A stretch of DNA of 64,000 nt from Lachnospiraceae bacterium (GTDB lineage: Bacteria > Bacillota > Clostridia > Lachnospirales > Lachnospiraceae), in NCBI GenBank assembly GCA_017548765.1, contig JAFYZH010000098.1:1-64000 (forward strand), in the 5' to 3' direction. Within the stretch, counting starts at the first letter, position 1, and each line of letters starts with the position of its first letter. Under the pieces are notes generated by a model. That model made no database searches and was not told the DNA's origin. It was given only the letters and a program-made list of their open reading frames with translations. Positions 15,900 through 25,323 of this stretch are shown piece by piece. A program made the position numbers and the translations under genes.

Positions 15900-18542
15900 T
15901 TATTTTTCAAGTTGTGCCAGACGAAGCATTACCTGCTCCTTCATGGCAGTATAATTTGCAAGTTTGCCTTTCTCTTCATCGATCTTCGCCTGCGGCGCCT
16001 TACTCATGAAACGCTCGTTCGACAGCATGCCCTCAACACGGGCTACTTCCTTCTCGAGGCGCTCCTTCTCGGCGTTCAGTCTCGCCAGCTCCTTCTCGAT
16101 ATCCACAAGATCCGCGAACGGCATGTACAGAACCGCGTGCGGTACCACTGCGGAAACCGCATCGTCCGCGATGCCTGTGCGGTCGCTCTGAACGATGACC
16201 TGGCTCGCATAGCCCAGCGTTGCGAAGAATACGCTACTCTTCTCAAAAGTCGCGCGAACGCCCTCATTTTCCGAAACAACATAAACAGTAGCCTTCTTCG
16301 AAGGCGGAACGTTCATGGATGTACGCACGTTACGGATCTGGCGAACAGCTTCCTTAATGAGCTCGACTTCCTTTTCTTCCTCGGCAAATGCTCTCTCTGC
16401 GTGATATACCGGCCATTCGGATACCATGATCGAGTCTTCCTTATCCTGCAGGTTGCAGAAGATCTCCTCGGTAACGAACGGGATGAACGGGTGCAGCATC
16501 TTCAGCGCGTCGATCAGGACGGTCTTCAGTGTCCAGATCGCAGCCGCGTGGGTCGCGTCTTCCGCGTTCCACAGACGAGGCTTCACCATCTCGATGTACC
16601 AGTCGCAGAACTCCTCCCAAACGAAGTCATAAACCTTCTGAAGGGCGATACCCAGCTCGTATTTCTCGAGCATCTCGGTCACTTCTTTTACGAGCGTGTT
16701 GGATTTACTCAGGATCCAGCGGTCGGCTGCCGTCAGCTCGGAGAGCTCAACGTGATCGACATCGCCGCTCTTCTCGATATTCATCATGATGAAACGCGAA
16801 GCGTTCCATACTTTATTTGCGAAGTTGCGGGCTGCCTCGACGCGCTCCCAGTAGAAACGCATGTCGTTGCCGGGTGCATTGCCCATGATGAGCATCATAC
16901 GCAGGGCGTCGGCGCCGTACTTGTCGATAACTTCGAGCGGATCGATACCGTTACCCAGGGACTTACTCATCTTGCGGCCCTGCGAGTCACGCACGAGGCC
17001 GTGGAACAGCACCGTGTGGAACGGGCGTCTGCCCATCTGCTCGTAGCTGGAGAACATCATACGGATGACCCAGAAGAAGATGATGTCGTAACCGGTAACG
17101 AGAACGTCGGTCGGGAAGAAGTAATCCAGTTCAGGCGTCTTCTCCGGCCAGCCGAGCGTCGCAAACGGCCACAGTGCTGACGAGAACCAGGTGTCCAGGG
17201 TATCCGGATCCTGCTCCATCGCTGTGCCACACTCCGGGCAGAACGTAACGGCGTCACGCGCTACGACCATCTTACCGCAGTTCGGGCAGGTATACGCCGG
17301 GATGCGGTGGCCCCACCAGAGCTGGCGGGAAATGCACCAGTCGCGGATATTGTCCGTCCAGTTGAAGAAGGTACGCTCCATGCGCTCGGGAACCAGCTTC
17401 ACGTCGCCGCTCTTTACTGCCTCTGCAGCCGGCTTGATCAGCTCGTCCATCTTTACGTACCACTGCAGTTTGATCATCGGCTCGACCGTTGCCTTACAAC
17501 GATCGTGCGTTCCAACGTTGTGTACGTGATCCTCAACACGTACCAGGAGCCCCAGACGGTCGAGTTCCTCGACGATCGCCTTGCGGGCCTCGTAACGGTC
17601 CATACCGCAGTAGCGGCCGCCGTTCTCATTGATCGTCGCGTCATCATTCAGGATATTGATTTCTTCGAGGTTGTGGCGCTTACCTACCTCGAAGTCGTTC
17701 GGGTCGTGCGCCGGCGTGATCTTAACGCAGCCGGTACCGAACTCCTTATCTACATAAGCATCCGCGATCACAGGGATCTCGCGGTTTACGATCGGCAGCA
17801 AAAGCATCTTGCCGATCAGGTCCTTATAACGATCATCGTCCGGATTTACGGCAACGGCGGTATCGCCAAGCATGGTCTCGGGACGGGTGGTCGCGATCTC
17901 AACGAAGCGGCCCTCCTCTCCGATGATCGGATAGTTGATGTGCCAGAAATGTCCGGCCTGCTCCTCGTAAACGACCTCAGCATCGGAGATGGAAGTCTTA
18001 CATACCGGGCACCAGTTGCCGATACGGGACCCCTTATAGATCAGGCCCTTCTCGTACAGGTTGCAGAAAACCTCGGTAACGGCTTTATTATTGCCCTCGT
18101 CCATCGTGAAACGCTCGCGGTCCCAGTCGGCCGAAGAACCCATCTTTTTGAGCTGGTTGATGATGGTTCCGCCGTATTGCTTACGCCATTCCCAAACGCG
18201 CTCCAAAAACTTCTCGCGACCCAGGTCCTTCTTATCGATGCCCTCTTCCTTGAGTTTCTCGATGACTCTGACCTCCGTCGCGATCGCAGCGTGGTCCGTT
18301 CCCGGCTGCCACAGTGCCTCATAGCCCTGCATACGCTTGAAACGGATCAGTATATCCTGCATCGTATTATCCAGCGCGTGTCCCATGTGCAGCTGACCCG
18401 TGATGTTCGGCGGCGGCATCATGATGGTAAACGGCTTCTTATTCGCATTTACCTCCGCGTGAAAATACTTCTTCTGCATCCATTTTTCGTACAAACGTCC
18501 CTCGATCTCTTGGGGATCGTACGTCTTTTCCAACTCTTTCAT
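15900..18542 (-). CDS. valS: Valyl-tRNA synthetase
   Basis: From the ATG at 18542 (GAGGTGAG upstream) this is 880 residues, normal for the class I enzyme that charges tRNA-Val in the cytoplasm. HMGH (52-55) is the HIGH motif and KMSKS is at 524-528. The editing domain contains TTRPETMLGDTAVAV. A zinc-binding insertion has CPNCG and CPECG, and the C-terminus carries the tRNA-binding coiled coil (about 815-880). It is the last gene of an operon with DUF5717, DUF5716 and a helical-repeat protein, 19 bases after the latter. No T-box leader was found before it or at the operon promoter, which is unusual for a Gram-positive synthetase. Confidence 0.97.
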   Translation of the reverse strand: MKELEKTYDPQEIEGRLYEKWMQKKYFHAEVNANKKPFTIMMPPPNITGQLHMGHALDNTMQDILIRFKRMQGYEALWQPGTDHAAIATEVRVIEKLKEEGIDKKDLGREKFLERVWEWRKQYGGTIINQLKKMGSSADWDRERFTMDEGNNKAVTEVFCNLYEKGLIYKGSRIGNWCPVCKTSISDAEVVYEEQAGHFWHINYPIIGEEGRFVEIATTRPETMLGDTAVAVNPDDDRYKDLIGKMLLLPIVNREIPVIADAYVDKEFGTGCVKITPAHDPNDFEVGKRHNLEEINILNDDATINENGGRYCGMDRYEARKAIVEELDRLGLLVRVEDHVHNVGTHDRCKATVEPMIKLQWYVKMDELIKPAAEAVKSGDVKLVPERMERTFFNWTDNIRDWCISRQLWWGHRIPAYTCPNCGKMVVARDAVTFCPECGTAMEQDPDTLDTWFSSALWPFATLGWPEKTPELDYFFPTDVLVTGYDIIFFWVIRMMFSSYEQMGRRPFHTVLFHGLVRDSQGRKMSKSLGNGIDPLEVIDKYGADALRMMLIMGNAPGNDMRFYWERVEAARNFANKVWNASRFIMMNIEKSGDVDHVELSELTAADRWILSKSNTLVKEVTEMLEKYELGIALQKVYDFVWEEFCDWYIEMVKPRLWNAEDATHAAAIWTLKTVLIDALKMLHPFIPFVTEEIFCNLQDKEDSIMVSEWPVYHAERAFAEEEKEVELIKEAVRQIRNVRTSMNVPPSKKATVYVVSENEGVRATFEKSSVFFATLGYASQVIVQSDRTGIADDAVSAVVPHAVLYMPFADLVDIEKELARLNAEKERLEKEVARVEGMLSNERFMSKAPQAKIDEEKGKLANYTAMKEQVMLRLAQLEK

Positions 18543-18561
18543 TTTACTCACCTCTAAGCTG

Positions 18562-19377
18562 TCACAAAATGGCCTTTCTATACTCTTTTTTCTTTCGGCC
18601 AATGTATTCGTCCAGCAGGTCTTTTCTGCGGACCGCGTCTTTCGTGAAGATGGCTGCTGTCGAGCCGGTCGACGCGAACAGATATGCCTGCGTCTTCGCC
18701 TCTTCGAACTCCGCGCGCCACTGCTGCTCTTTCACCGCGTCCAGCGACTGCAGGATCTCCTGCGGCATCGGCACGCCGGAAAACAGAGAGAACCGGAAGA
18801 TCTGCTTCAAGATCTCCTCATTCTGCTGCTCCTGCCATGCAGATTTGAACGCCTCCATCGCCTCAGTGTTCAGGCCCAGGCGGATGTAAGCCACCGCCAT
18901 GTGCTGCCGCACCTTGAAGATGAAATCGGGCTGCAACGTCAGATCCTTCTTCGCATAGTCGAAGTAATGATACATATTCAGCGCGCCGAGCACGTAGCCG
19001 TGCTCCAGCAAAAAGTCAGCCTTCAAAAGCCGCCGCATCGCCGTTCCGTTCCGCTTGAACTCCTCATAGCGGATCTGGAATTCATGCAGCTCCGTCTCGT
19101 TGTAGAAACGGAACTCACGCAAGATAAAGAGCAACGTCAATTCCATCGACGGCTTATCCTCGATATACTTGCGGATATGCGCCACATGATCGCCGAGTTT
19201 GAGCTCATCCTCCAGGAACTCAAAAAGCTCCCTCGAGATGAAATCATCATCGACGACGACGAAGTTATGATAAATATAATAGCAGAGTTCCTCCGCCGTG
19301 TAAATATCTACGCCCAATTCCCGTGTCCGATACGGATGTTTCGCCATCGGGCTTAAGCTTAAGATATAGGATCCCAT
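18562..19377 (-). CDS. Uncharacterised helical-repeat protein of the DUF5716/DUF5717 operon
   Basis: This gene encodes 271 residues, mostly predicted helix with a TPR-like rhythm in the middle (LLEHGYVLGALNMYHYFDYA, then MAVAYIRLGLNTEAMEAFKS). It ends in a basic tail (GRKKKEYRKA). There is no signal peptide or membrane segment, so it is probably cytoplasmic. AGGAGAGG eight bases upstream supports the start. It follows the DUF5716 gene by 26 bases and precedes valS by 19. Its constant partners suggest one complex with those two proteins, but the role is unknown. Confidence 0.8.
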   Translation of the reverse strand: MGSYILSLSPMAKHPYRTRELGVDIYTAEELCYYIYHNFVVVDDDFISRELFEFLEDELKLGDHVAHIRKYIEDKPSMELTLLFILREFRFYNETELHEFQIRYEEFKRNGTAMRRLLKADFLLEHGYVLGALNMYHYFDYAKKDLTLQPDFIFKVRQHMAVAYIRLGLNTEAMEAFKSAWQEQQNEEILKQIFRFSLFSGVPMPQEILQSLDAVKEQQWRAEFEEAKTQAYLFASTGSTAAIFTKDAVRRKDLLDEYIGRKKKEYRKAIL

Positions 19378-19403
19378 AACCTGTACCTCTCCTTATGTAC
19401 TGA

Positions 19404-20675
19404 CTACAGCGGTATCTCCCGCTCCACACATGCATCCGACGCCGGGAACATGGTACCGAAGCCCATATCCTCGATCTTCAGTTTCAGCAGGCTCTCCGAC
19501 GGGCACGACAGCGACATCTTCACACGCGTCGCGCGCTTCGGCCGCACCGGGAAATTATCGAGGTCCACCTTCACCGTGCGGGACTGCATCTGGTCGATAG
19601 CCTGAATGGTCAGGTCGACCGAATCCATGTCGTCAATATAGAACTCCAGTTCGCTGCCGGCCTGATACCAACGCGTTCCCGCGCTGACCAGCATGACCGG
19701 ACGCGACAGTCCGTTCACCTGCATGTTGATGCTGACGTTCGAAGCCAGTCTTCCGTCGCACACGCACATGTACGGGTACGCCGTCGACTCACGCTGCGTA
19801 TCCATTGCCAGGTAGACGGCGCCCTTCGCAAACAGCGGTCCCTCGTAGAACGCCTTTCTGCGGTTGCAGATCACGGGCAATGCTTTCACGCCCCACTGAT
19901 CCACATGCTCGAAGCCCTTACCCGCCAGGCAGACGGACGAGATGATCTTCTTCGCCAGGAGCCGCTCTGCGCACGAACAGATGATATTGTCCGCCAGGCG
20001 TTTGCCCTGCGCGTTCTCCAGGATGCCCAGGTCGAAACCTTCCTCCAGGCGCTCCGCGCTGATCCGCACGATCTGCGGCTTCATACCGCGCATCACGCGG
20101 CACTCCATATACGTAAGTCCCTCTTCGGACAGTTCAAACAAACTTGCGATATTCGCGTAGACCTCCGGCTTCTGGCTCATCAGGAAATACATGTAAGCCT
20201 CGGCGTGGCCGATGATCTGCACCTGATCGTCCGACAGACCGAATTTCTTCGTCGTCGCCAGGATGCACTCGATGATCCGCGCGTCGAGCACGCGCAACGT
20301 GAACGTGATGCAGCGGATAGGCGCGTGATCGAACTTCTCGCTCACATAGCCCAGAACCTTCAGGATGAAGATCTCCAGAAGCTCCGACGCCTGATACGTC
20401 ACGTCCTCCAGCGTTGCGACACCGCTCTTGCGGGACAGCCGGATGAGTTTATCGACCATGATGCCATCGCTTTCGAGCGCGGTTTTAAAACCGTCCGATC
20501 CGATGCGCCATTCGTCCCGGCGGCGGCATTTGCAGACCACCGTAGGGATGTCGCCGAACTGCGCGACCTCTGGATCGGAAAGCGGAATCACGATCGGTTC
20601 AGCGGTCTTTTCATCGTATACGCACACCTGTGTATAGGTGTCGCACAGATCAAATCCGATTAATAATCCGTCCAT
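19404..20675 (-). CDS. DUF5716 protein, Hsp70/actin-like fold
   Basis: This gene encodes 423 residues. The start (LLIGFDLCDTYTQVCVYD) resembles the phosphate-1 loop of the Hsp70/actin ATPase fold, and later segments (IIGHAEAYMYFL, SVCLAGKGFEH) fit phosphate-2 and adenosine loops, although the usual glycines are partly replaced. The last 120 residues look like a beta-sandwich, as in a substrate domain. The family is common in Lachnospiraceae and of unknown function. It sits 14 bases downstream of the DUF5717 gene. Lost glycines in the nucleotide loops raise the question of whether it hydrolyses ATP at all. Confidence 0.82.
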   Translation of the reverse strand: MDGLLIGFDLCDTYTQVCVYDEKTAEPIVIPLSDPEVAQFGDIPTVVCKCRRRDEWRIGSDGFKTALESDGIMVDKLIRLSRKSGVATLEDVTYQASELLEIFILKVLGYVSEKFDHAPIRCITFTLRVLDARIIECILATTKKFGLSDDQVQIIGHAEAYMYFLMSQKPEVYANIASLFELSEEGLTYMECRVMRGMKPQIVRISAERLEEGFDLGILENAQGKRLADNIICSCAERLLAKKIISSVCLAGKGFEHVDQWGVKALPVICNRRKAFYEGPLFAKGAVYLAMDTQRESTAYPYMCVCDGRLASNVSINMQVNGLSRPVMLVSAGTRWYQAGSELEFYIDDMDSVDLTIQAIDQMQSRTVKVDLDNFPVRPKRATRVKMSLSCPSESLLKLKIEDMGFGTMFPASDACVEREIPL

Positions 20676-20689
20676 AACCTTCTCCCACT

Positions 20690-23600
20690 TTACATGACAT
20701 CAAAATACTTGTTGATCAGTTCGTTTTTCGCCTCGCACGCGAGCAATGCTTCCTCGAGGCGTTTATCCTGTCCCTGTGCATACAGCGTTCCGATCTGGTT
20801 GATCGTATCGAACACGCTCCCCTGGCGCACAAACGACATATCATTGGACAATACTTCTTTCTTCACGGTGACGCTCACCGGGCCGGACGCGCTATCGCGC
20901 TCCTCCACGATCGAGTAGTTCATCGTCTCATCCGCGAACAGTACCACCTGCGTCACGAAGATACCGTGATACATTTCCTTCATGGCAGCCACGTCCTCGT
21001 GGTCACTTCCTGACATGCGGCTGTGGATATATACGCGGCGCGCCCCACTCGCGCGGTGCTCGAGCAGGAACTTTCCGTTCAGTTCCGCCGGGCAGGACAC
21101 CTTCGTCCAGAGTCTTCCGTAGAAGCCGAACATCAGGCCCTTCTTACACAGGCGGTCGAGCAGGAGTTCACAGTAGGAAAGCTGCTCGCGCGTCAGGTGC
21201 TCGACGCTCGAATAGTAGCACAAAAGGGCGATATTGCAAAGGTCCAGATCCACATACGGGCTGTCCTTCAGCATGCAATAGTCTTCCAAAACCGCGAAGA
21301 TACGCTCTTCCATCGGTTTCTCGAGAACGAAGTAACGGTACGAGCAGACCACGTAGTACGCGCGCTCCAGGATCTCCGTCACCTTCATCTGACGGCGGTA
21401 AATGTCGTACACATCGTCGAGCTGCTCCCAGTCGCCGGAGAACAGTTTCTGCGCGAGAACACGCTCCGCCATCTCGCCGCACGGGATCTTCTGGCGGTTC
21501 GCCTCGAACATCACGCGGCACATCATATCACTCGGTCCGTCGTAGTAAGTCAACAGATAAACGAGTGTGGTGGAATTGTAAACATTTTTCGTAAACAGGT
21601 ACAGGCACAGATAGCCGAGGTGCTCGTCGCCGGCAGCATTGGCCGATTTGATCACAGACGAAAGCACGGTCAGCAGGCTCTCGGGAGCCAGGCCGTTGAT
21701 GCCGGATACCTTGATATAGTTGTAGACTGCGTCGTAATTACCCACCTTTACCAGGCACTCGAGCGCCTTGCGGCGATCCTGGTAGGACAGGGTCGACAGG
21801 TCGAGCTGCTGCAGCACTTCCTTATCGATGCTGCCGCCGGCGAGCGCGACATCCAGCAGTTTGGACACGATGCGCAGTTTGAACAGCGGATTGAGTTCGG
21901 CCACGTGGTACATTTCCCGCAGAAGATCGACATCCTCCGGCGCCAGTTCGTCCTTCACCAGGACTTCCTTCGTGCGGCGCAGACGGAACATAAAGTGGCC
22001 GGGGTAGACCTGCTCGCAGGTCTCCATCAGCTGGCGATCCTCGAAGAGGAGCTCCTTCGTGTACGGCACATCGAGATAGCGATGGCCGAACGCGTCGATG
22101 AAGAAGATCATGCAGTTATCCATGAACAGGGGCGCGCAGCAAATGCCGTTCTCCAGCGGCAGCGTGTCCTCGTAGTTGAGCTCCGGATAGCGAAGCACCA
22201 TGGACTGCATCTTCGGGTTGCTGCAGGAGAATTCGTACGCCATGAGCAGGTTCGGCAGCACCTTCGCCAGGCGCTCGTCGATCATTTCCTGCACGATCAG
22301 GTGGCGGTACAGCGGAACGAGTTTGCGGCTGATGCGTCCCTCGAGGAGCTTCGTGAGCGCGTACTCTTCCATCATCGGACGGTACTCGCGGTACACCGGG
22401 CTGTCCTGCGGGTAGAACATCAAAACGTTCTCATAGAGTTTTTCCTGCAGATCATCCTTCATGTTGTTGCTGTAGGTAAAGAACAGCAGAACTTCCTTCG
22501 GGATGGGCTTTTTATAATCTGCCGGGAGGCAGTACATATAGACTTCATTGAGCGACGTGATGGCCAGATGGCGCTCCACGCCCATCTCGTACCACTGGAA
22601 ATCTCTTTCGTCGCGGTAGCCGCTGCGGATCAGGTAACCCAGCAGCATCTCGAGCATCGCGTCGGTCGGGTATTTTTTGCACAGGTAGGTGAGCAGGCGG
22701 CGGGTGAACGGCTTATACTTCTGCTCATGTGAAGCGGCGCGCGCCACTTCCACGCTCATCTCCTCAGACAGGAGTCCCTTGCGGGCTCCGAAGTAAACGA
22801 CCTGAAGTTCGAAGGAGTTAAGCACGCGCAGCAGATCGGGCTGGCTACGGTAATGCTCGATCGCGATCAGGTACAGTAACGGGCTTCTGCAGCCGTTCTT
22901 ATAGAGTTCCTTCAGACGCAGCAGCGCCAGGCTGGAGTTCTCCTTCAGGGAGTTGTCGACCTCCATCAGGAGCATCATCAGAACGGGATCCTGGCCATTT
23001 TCCGCATAGTACTTATTGATCAATGCGGATGCAGTCTCCATGTGCTCCTTCTCCTGCGTGAACAGAGCGCGCAGATAGAGGTAGAAGCAGTAATGGCGGT
23101 TATTTACCAGACGGTTCTGCATGATGGGCTCGCGCACCTCATCCAGCAAAAGGTCTGCCTCCTCCGGATGTTTGCGGAGCATATCCACGTAAATGAGCAT
23201 GAGGCCGTAACCGCAGCGATCCGACAGATCCTCGGTCTCCTCACGCAGTTTTTTCAGGGAAGTGTAAAGGGATTTCAGGCGGCGCTTCTGCTCTGCGAGC
23301 GCTTTCAGGCTGACTGCGATACGGTAAGCCACGAAATCCTGCATCAGGTTGAAACTGGAACGCTTACGCAGGAAGTCCGAACGGGACGCGAAACGCGTAA
23401 GCTCCTGCTGGGTAATGCTGACACGGAAAGTCTTATCGCCTTTCGCCGTCGTGAACAGGATGTCCGCAACGTTCAGCCCCTGGGCCAGCAGATCCGCCTT
23501 TATCGTATAACGAAATACGTACGTATCGTCGACAAAATCATTGGATGTGATGTGGTCGGTGGACAGTTCGATATAGTCGGCGCTGCAGGAAACATACAGG

Positions 23601-24274
23601 TCGCCGTAGCCCCAGGTATTCTTCTGGAGCACGATCTCACCGCCGACGTCTTCCGTCAGCTCGGAGTAGTTTTTGATCGGGTCGCCTTCCATCGTGAACA
23701 CGAGCGAAGGCTTCGCGCCGATACCGGACAGAAACTCCTCGACACCGCGCTCGACATTGCGATCGGACACGAGGGTCTGGTACAGGGCGATCTGGTCCGG
23801 GTTCTTCAGGATGTTCGAATCCATGAATGCCTTTGAGCGGAAGAAACGATACGCGGCTTCGGGTTCTTTCGCCGTGAAATCGGCAAAATCATAGACGGAA
23901 CGGATCACGCGTCCCTCGCTACCGTACACCGGCTCCTCCATCGAGAACGCGAACGGGATCTTGATCACGCCGGCATTCGTCACCAGAGTGAACCCGCCTT
24001 CGATCACTGCCTGTGCGGACAATGTATTGGTATTCACCTCATAGAAGATATCGCAGCTCCGTCCGTAAAACGTCGGGTGCGTGATGTTTACACGACTGTG
24101 CGACGAATACACCACGCCTTTCAAGGCGATCCCGTTCGTCGAATCGACGTGGATGGACGCCTTATACGTGATGTCTAATGGAAGTCTTTGTTCAATCTGT
24201 ACGGGATTTATGGCAAGCGCGGGCGTCGTGATCTCAACCTGTCCGTTTGCCAATTCGCGAATGCGCTCTTTCAT
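20690..24274 (-). CDS. DUF5717 large repeat protein
   Basis: From the ATG at 24274 (CGGAGG, seven-base gap) this is 1194 residues; the open frame further upstream to 24478 covers the promoter and is not used. Residues 1-380 are beta-rich. From about 400 to 1050 the protein is a long array of helical hairpins like TPR or HEAT repeats. The C-terminus (about 1060-1194) is mixed. There is no export signal. DUF5717 proteins occur with DUF5716 partners in Lachnospiraceae, and an intracellular scaffold is a reasonable guess but only that. It heads the four-gene operon that ends in valS and has a strong promoter just upstream. Confidence 0.85.
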   Translation of the reverse strand: MKERIRELANGQVEITTPALAINPVQIEQRLPLDITYKASIHVDSTNGIALKGVVYSSHSRVNITHPTFYGRSCDIFYEVNTNTLSAQAVIEGGFTLVTNAGVIKIPFAFSMEEPVYGSEGRVIRSVYDFADFTAKEPEAAYRFFRSKAFMDSNILKNPDQIALYQTLVSDRNVERGVEEFLSGIGAKPSLVFTMEGDPIKNYSELTEDVGGEIVLQKNTWGYGDLYVSCSADYIELSTDHITSNDFVDDTYVFRYTIKADLLAQGLNVADILFTTAKGDKTFRVSITQQELTRFASRSDFLRKRSSFNLMQDFVAYRIAVSLKALAEQKRRLKSLYTSLKKLREETEDLSDRCGYGLMLIYVDMLRKHPEEADLLLDEVREPIMQNRLVNNRHYCFYLYLRALFTQEKEHMETASALINKYYAENGQDPVLMMLLMEVDNSLKENSSLALLRLKELYKNGCRSPLLYLIAIEHYRSQPDLLRVLNSFELQVVYFGARKGLLSEEMSVEVARAASHEQKYKPFTRRLLTYLCKKYPTDAMLEMLLGYLIRSGYRDERDFQWYEMGVERHLAITSLNEVYMYCLPADYKKPIPKEVLLFFTYSNNMKDDLQEKLYENVLMFYPQDSPVYREYRPMMEEYALTKLLEGRISRKLVPLYRHLIVQEMIDERLAKVLPNLLMAYEFSCSNPKMQSMVLRYPELNYEDTLPLENGICCAPLFMDNCMIFFIDAFGHRYLDVPYTKELLFEDRQLMETCEQVYPGHFMFRLRRTKEVLVKDELAPEDVDLLREMYHVAELNPLFKLRIVSKLLDVALAGGSIDKEVLQQLDLSTLSYQDRRKALECLVKVGNYDAVYNYIKVSGINGLAPESLLTVLSSVIKSANAAGDEHLGYLCLYLFTKNVYNSTTLVYLLTYYDGPSDMMCRVMFEANRQKIPCGEMAERVLAQKLFSGDWEQLDDVYDIYRRQMKVTEILERAYYVVCSYRYFVLEKPMEERIFAVLEDYCMLKDSPYVDLDLCNIALLCYYSSVEHLTREQLSYCELLLDRLCKKGLMFGFYGRLWTKVSCPAELNGKFLLEHRASGARRVYIHSRMSGSDHEDVAAMKEMYHGIFVTQVVLFADETMNYSIVEERDSASGPVSVTVKKEVLSNDMSFVRQGSVFDTINQIGTLYAQGQDKRLEEALLACEAKNELINKYFDVM

Positions 24275-24315
24275 GTCCTGTCCTCCGATGCGTATCTTAT
24301 GACATTCCTCCCTAT

Positions 24316-24344
24316 ATTGTATCAAAATTCGTAAGATAGTACAA
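24316..24344 (-). promoter_or_regulatory. Sigma-A promoter of the DUF5717-DUF5716-valS operon
   Basis: On the minus strand the sequence reads TTGTAC, 17 bases, TACAAT. The leader is about 35 bases, too short for a T-box. Confidence 0.7.
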
Positions 24345-24365
24345 CCGCAAAAAGGAGAAAAAACG

Positions 24366-24409
24366 CAAAAAGGCAAACAAAAACAGACCGAGATCTCGGA
24401 TCTCGGTCT
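24366..24409 (-). terminator. Intrinsic terminator of 24423-25028
   Basis: AGACCGAGAT and ATCTCGGTCT form a perfect stem with loop CTCGG. On the minus strand it is followed by GTTTTTGTTTGCCTTTTTG. Confidence 0.85.
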
Positions 24410-24422
24410 GTCCTGATATGTG

Positions 24423-25028
24423 CTATGATTCACCAAACGGATCAAACAGGATCTCCAAAGGTGCATCCGGCAGATCATAATCTTTGTAGTACACGCGAAA
24501 GCCTGAGATCATGATCTCCTTATTGTGCGATTCATCTGTGAAATACCTGATCGTGGTCATTCCGCTGCCGCCTTTAAAATCCGGTGCCAATGCTACCTCA
24601 TCAAATGCGGCCATGACGGCATTTTGCCATTCACCTTCCGCCATTTCCGGAAGATCAGCCAACCCATTACATATCTCGATCGCCTTCTCCTTCGTCAAGT
24701 AAGGTGCATCTGCTGGGATTTTATTCTCAAGGATCAGTATTTGCTTGATATACCAGCCCCCAGGCCCACCTGTTCTCGGGCCTTTGACGATTCGGGGATC
24801 ATGGGCATACTTCTCGTAGGGTGATGTTTCAATCTGCGGAACTGTCACCCCCGTTATTGCCGCTTTTCTTGATTCAATTGCCTTAACATACTCCTCTCCG
24901 TCTTCCGGTCCCAGTTCCTTACCACTATCTGAAAACAGTCCAGAGGAAGCAGCATAAACCACTCCGCCAGTAACAACCAACAACAAACAAATCAAACTGA
25001 CCCATATACGTTTTCTGTTTTTTGACAT
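24423..25028 (-). CDS. Uncharacterised secreted or membrane-anchored protein
   Basis: From the ATG at 25028 (GGGGTG, six-base gap) this is 201 residues. Residues 6-29 are hydrophobic (WVSLICLLLVVTGGVVYAA) after a basic start, so the rest should lie outside the membrane, either anchored or cleaved after YAA. The mature part has no Cys. I do not recognise the domain. It has its own promoter and terminator. Its base composition is more AT-rich than the neighbouring housekeeping genes, which fits an accessory gene. Confidence 0.75.
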   Translation of the reverse strand: MSKNRKRIWVSLICLLLVVTGGVVYAASSGLFSDSGKELGPEDGEEYVKAIESRKAAITGVTVPQIETSPYEKYAHDPRIVKGPRTGGPGGWYIKQILILENKIPADAPYLTKEKAIEICNGLADLPEMAEGEWQNAVMAAFDEVALAPDFKGGSGMTTIRYFTDESHNKEIMISGFRVYYKDYDLPDAPLEILFDPFGES

Positions 25029-25095
25029 GATAATCACCCCTTAACCAAAAATATATCCGTAAAAAGTGAACCCGCAAATCTTATCTGACAATCCT

Positions 25096-25125
25096 ATTGT
25101 AAGTGAATTATATTATCCATGTCAA
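25096..25125 (-). promoter_or_regulatory. Promoter of 24423-25028
   Basis: On the minus strand the sequence reads TTGACA, 18 bases, TACAAT. Confidence 0.7.
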
Positions 25126-25255
25126 TAGGTTAAGAAATATAATATAAATTTTTTATTTCGTCGGTATTGTGATTGCCGGAATTGCCTCTTGGATATATTC
25201 AAATCGCATTCATTTTTGTTATTTTATATATTGTTTCAACAATTCCTATTAAACA

Positions 25256-25291
25256 GCGATCCGAAATCTCGGCCTTGAGATTTCGGATCGC
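25256..25291 (-). terminator. Terminator hairpin after the LCP gene
   Basis: GCGATCCGAAATCTC and GAGATTTCGGATCGC are perfect 15-base arms with loop GGCCTT. The following T content on the minus strand (TGTTTAAT) is modest. The rest of 25029-25323 is AT-rich without a gene. Confidence 0.7.
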
Positions 25292-25323
25292 CATATAAAA
25301 CATAATATAATTGCCTCGATGTA

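Noticed and set aside
18543..18561. T-box riboswitch for valS
   Set aside because: The gap to the upstream gene is only 19 bases, and the operon leader is about 35 bases, too short for a T-box.
24275..24478. N-terminal extension of the DUF5717 protein
   Set aside because: The extra 68 codons cover the promoter and the neighbouring terminator, are rich in Cys and Phe, and lack a ribosome site. The ATG at 24274 follows CGGAGG.
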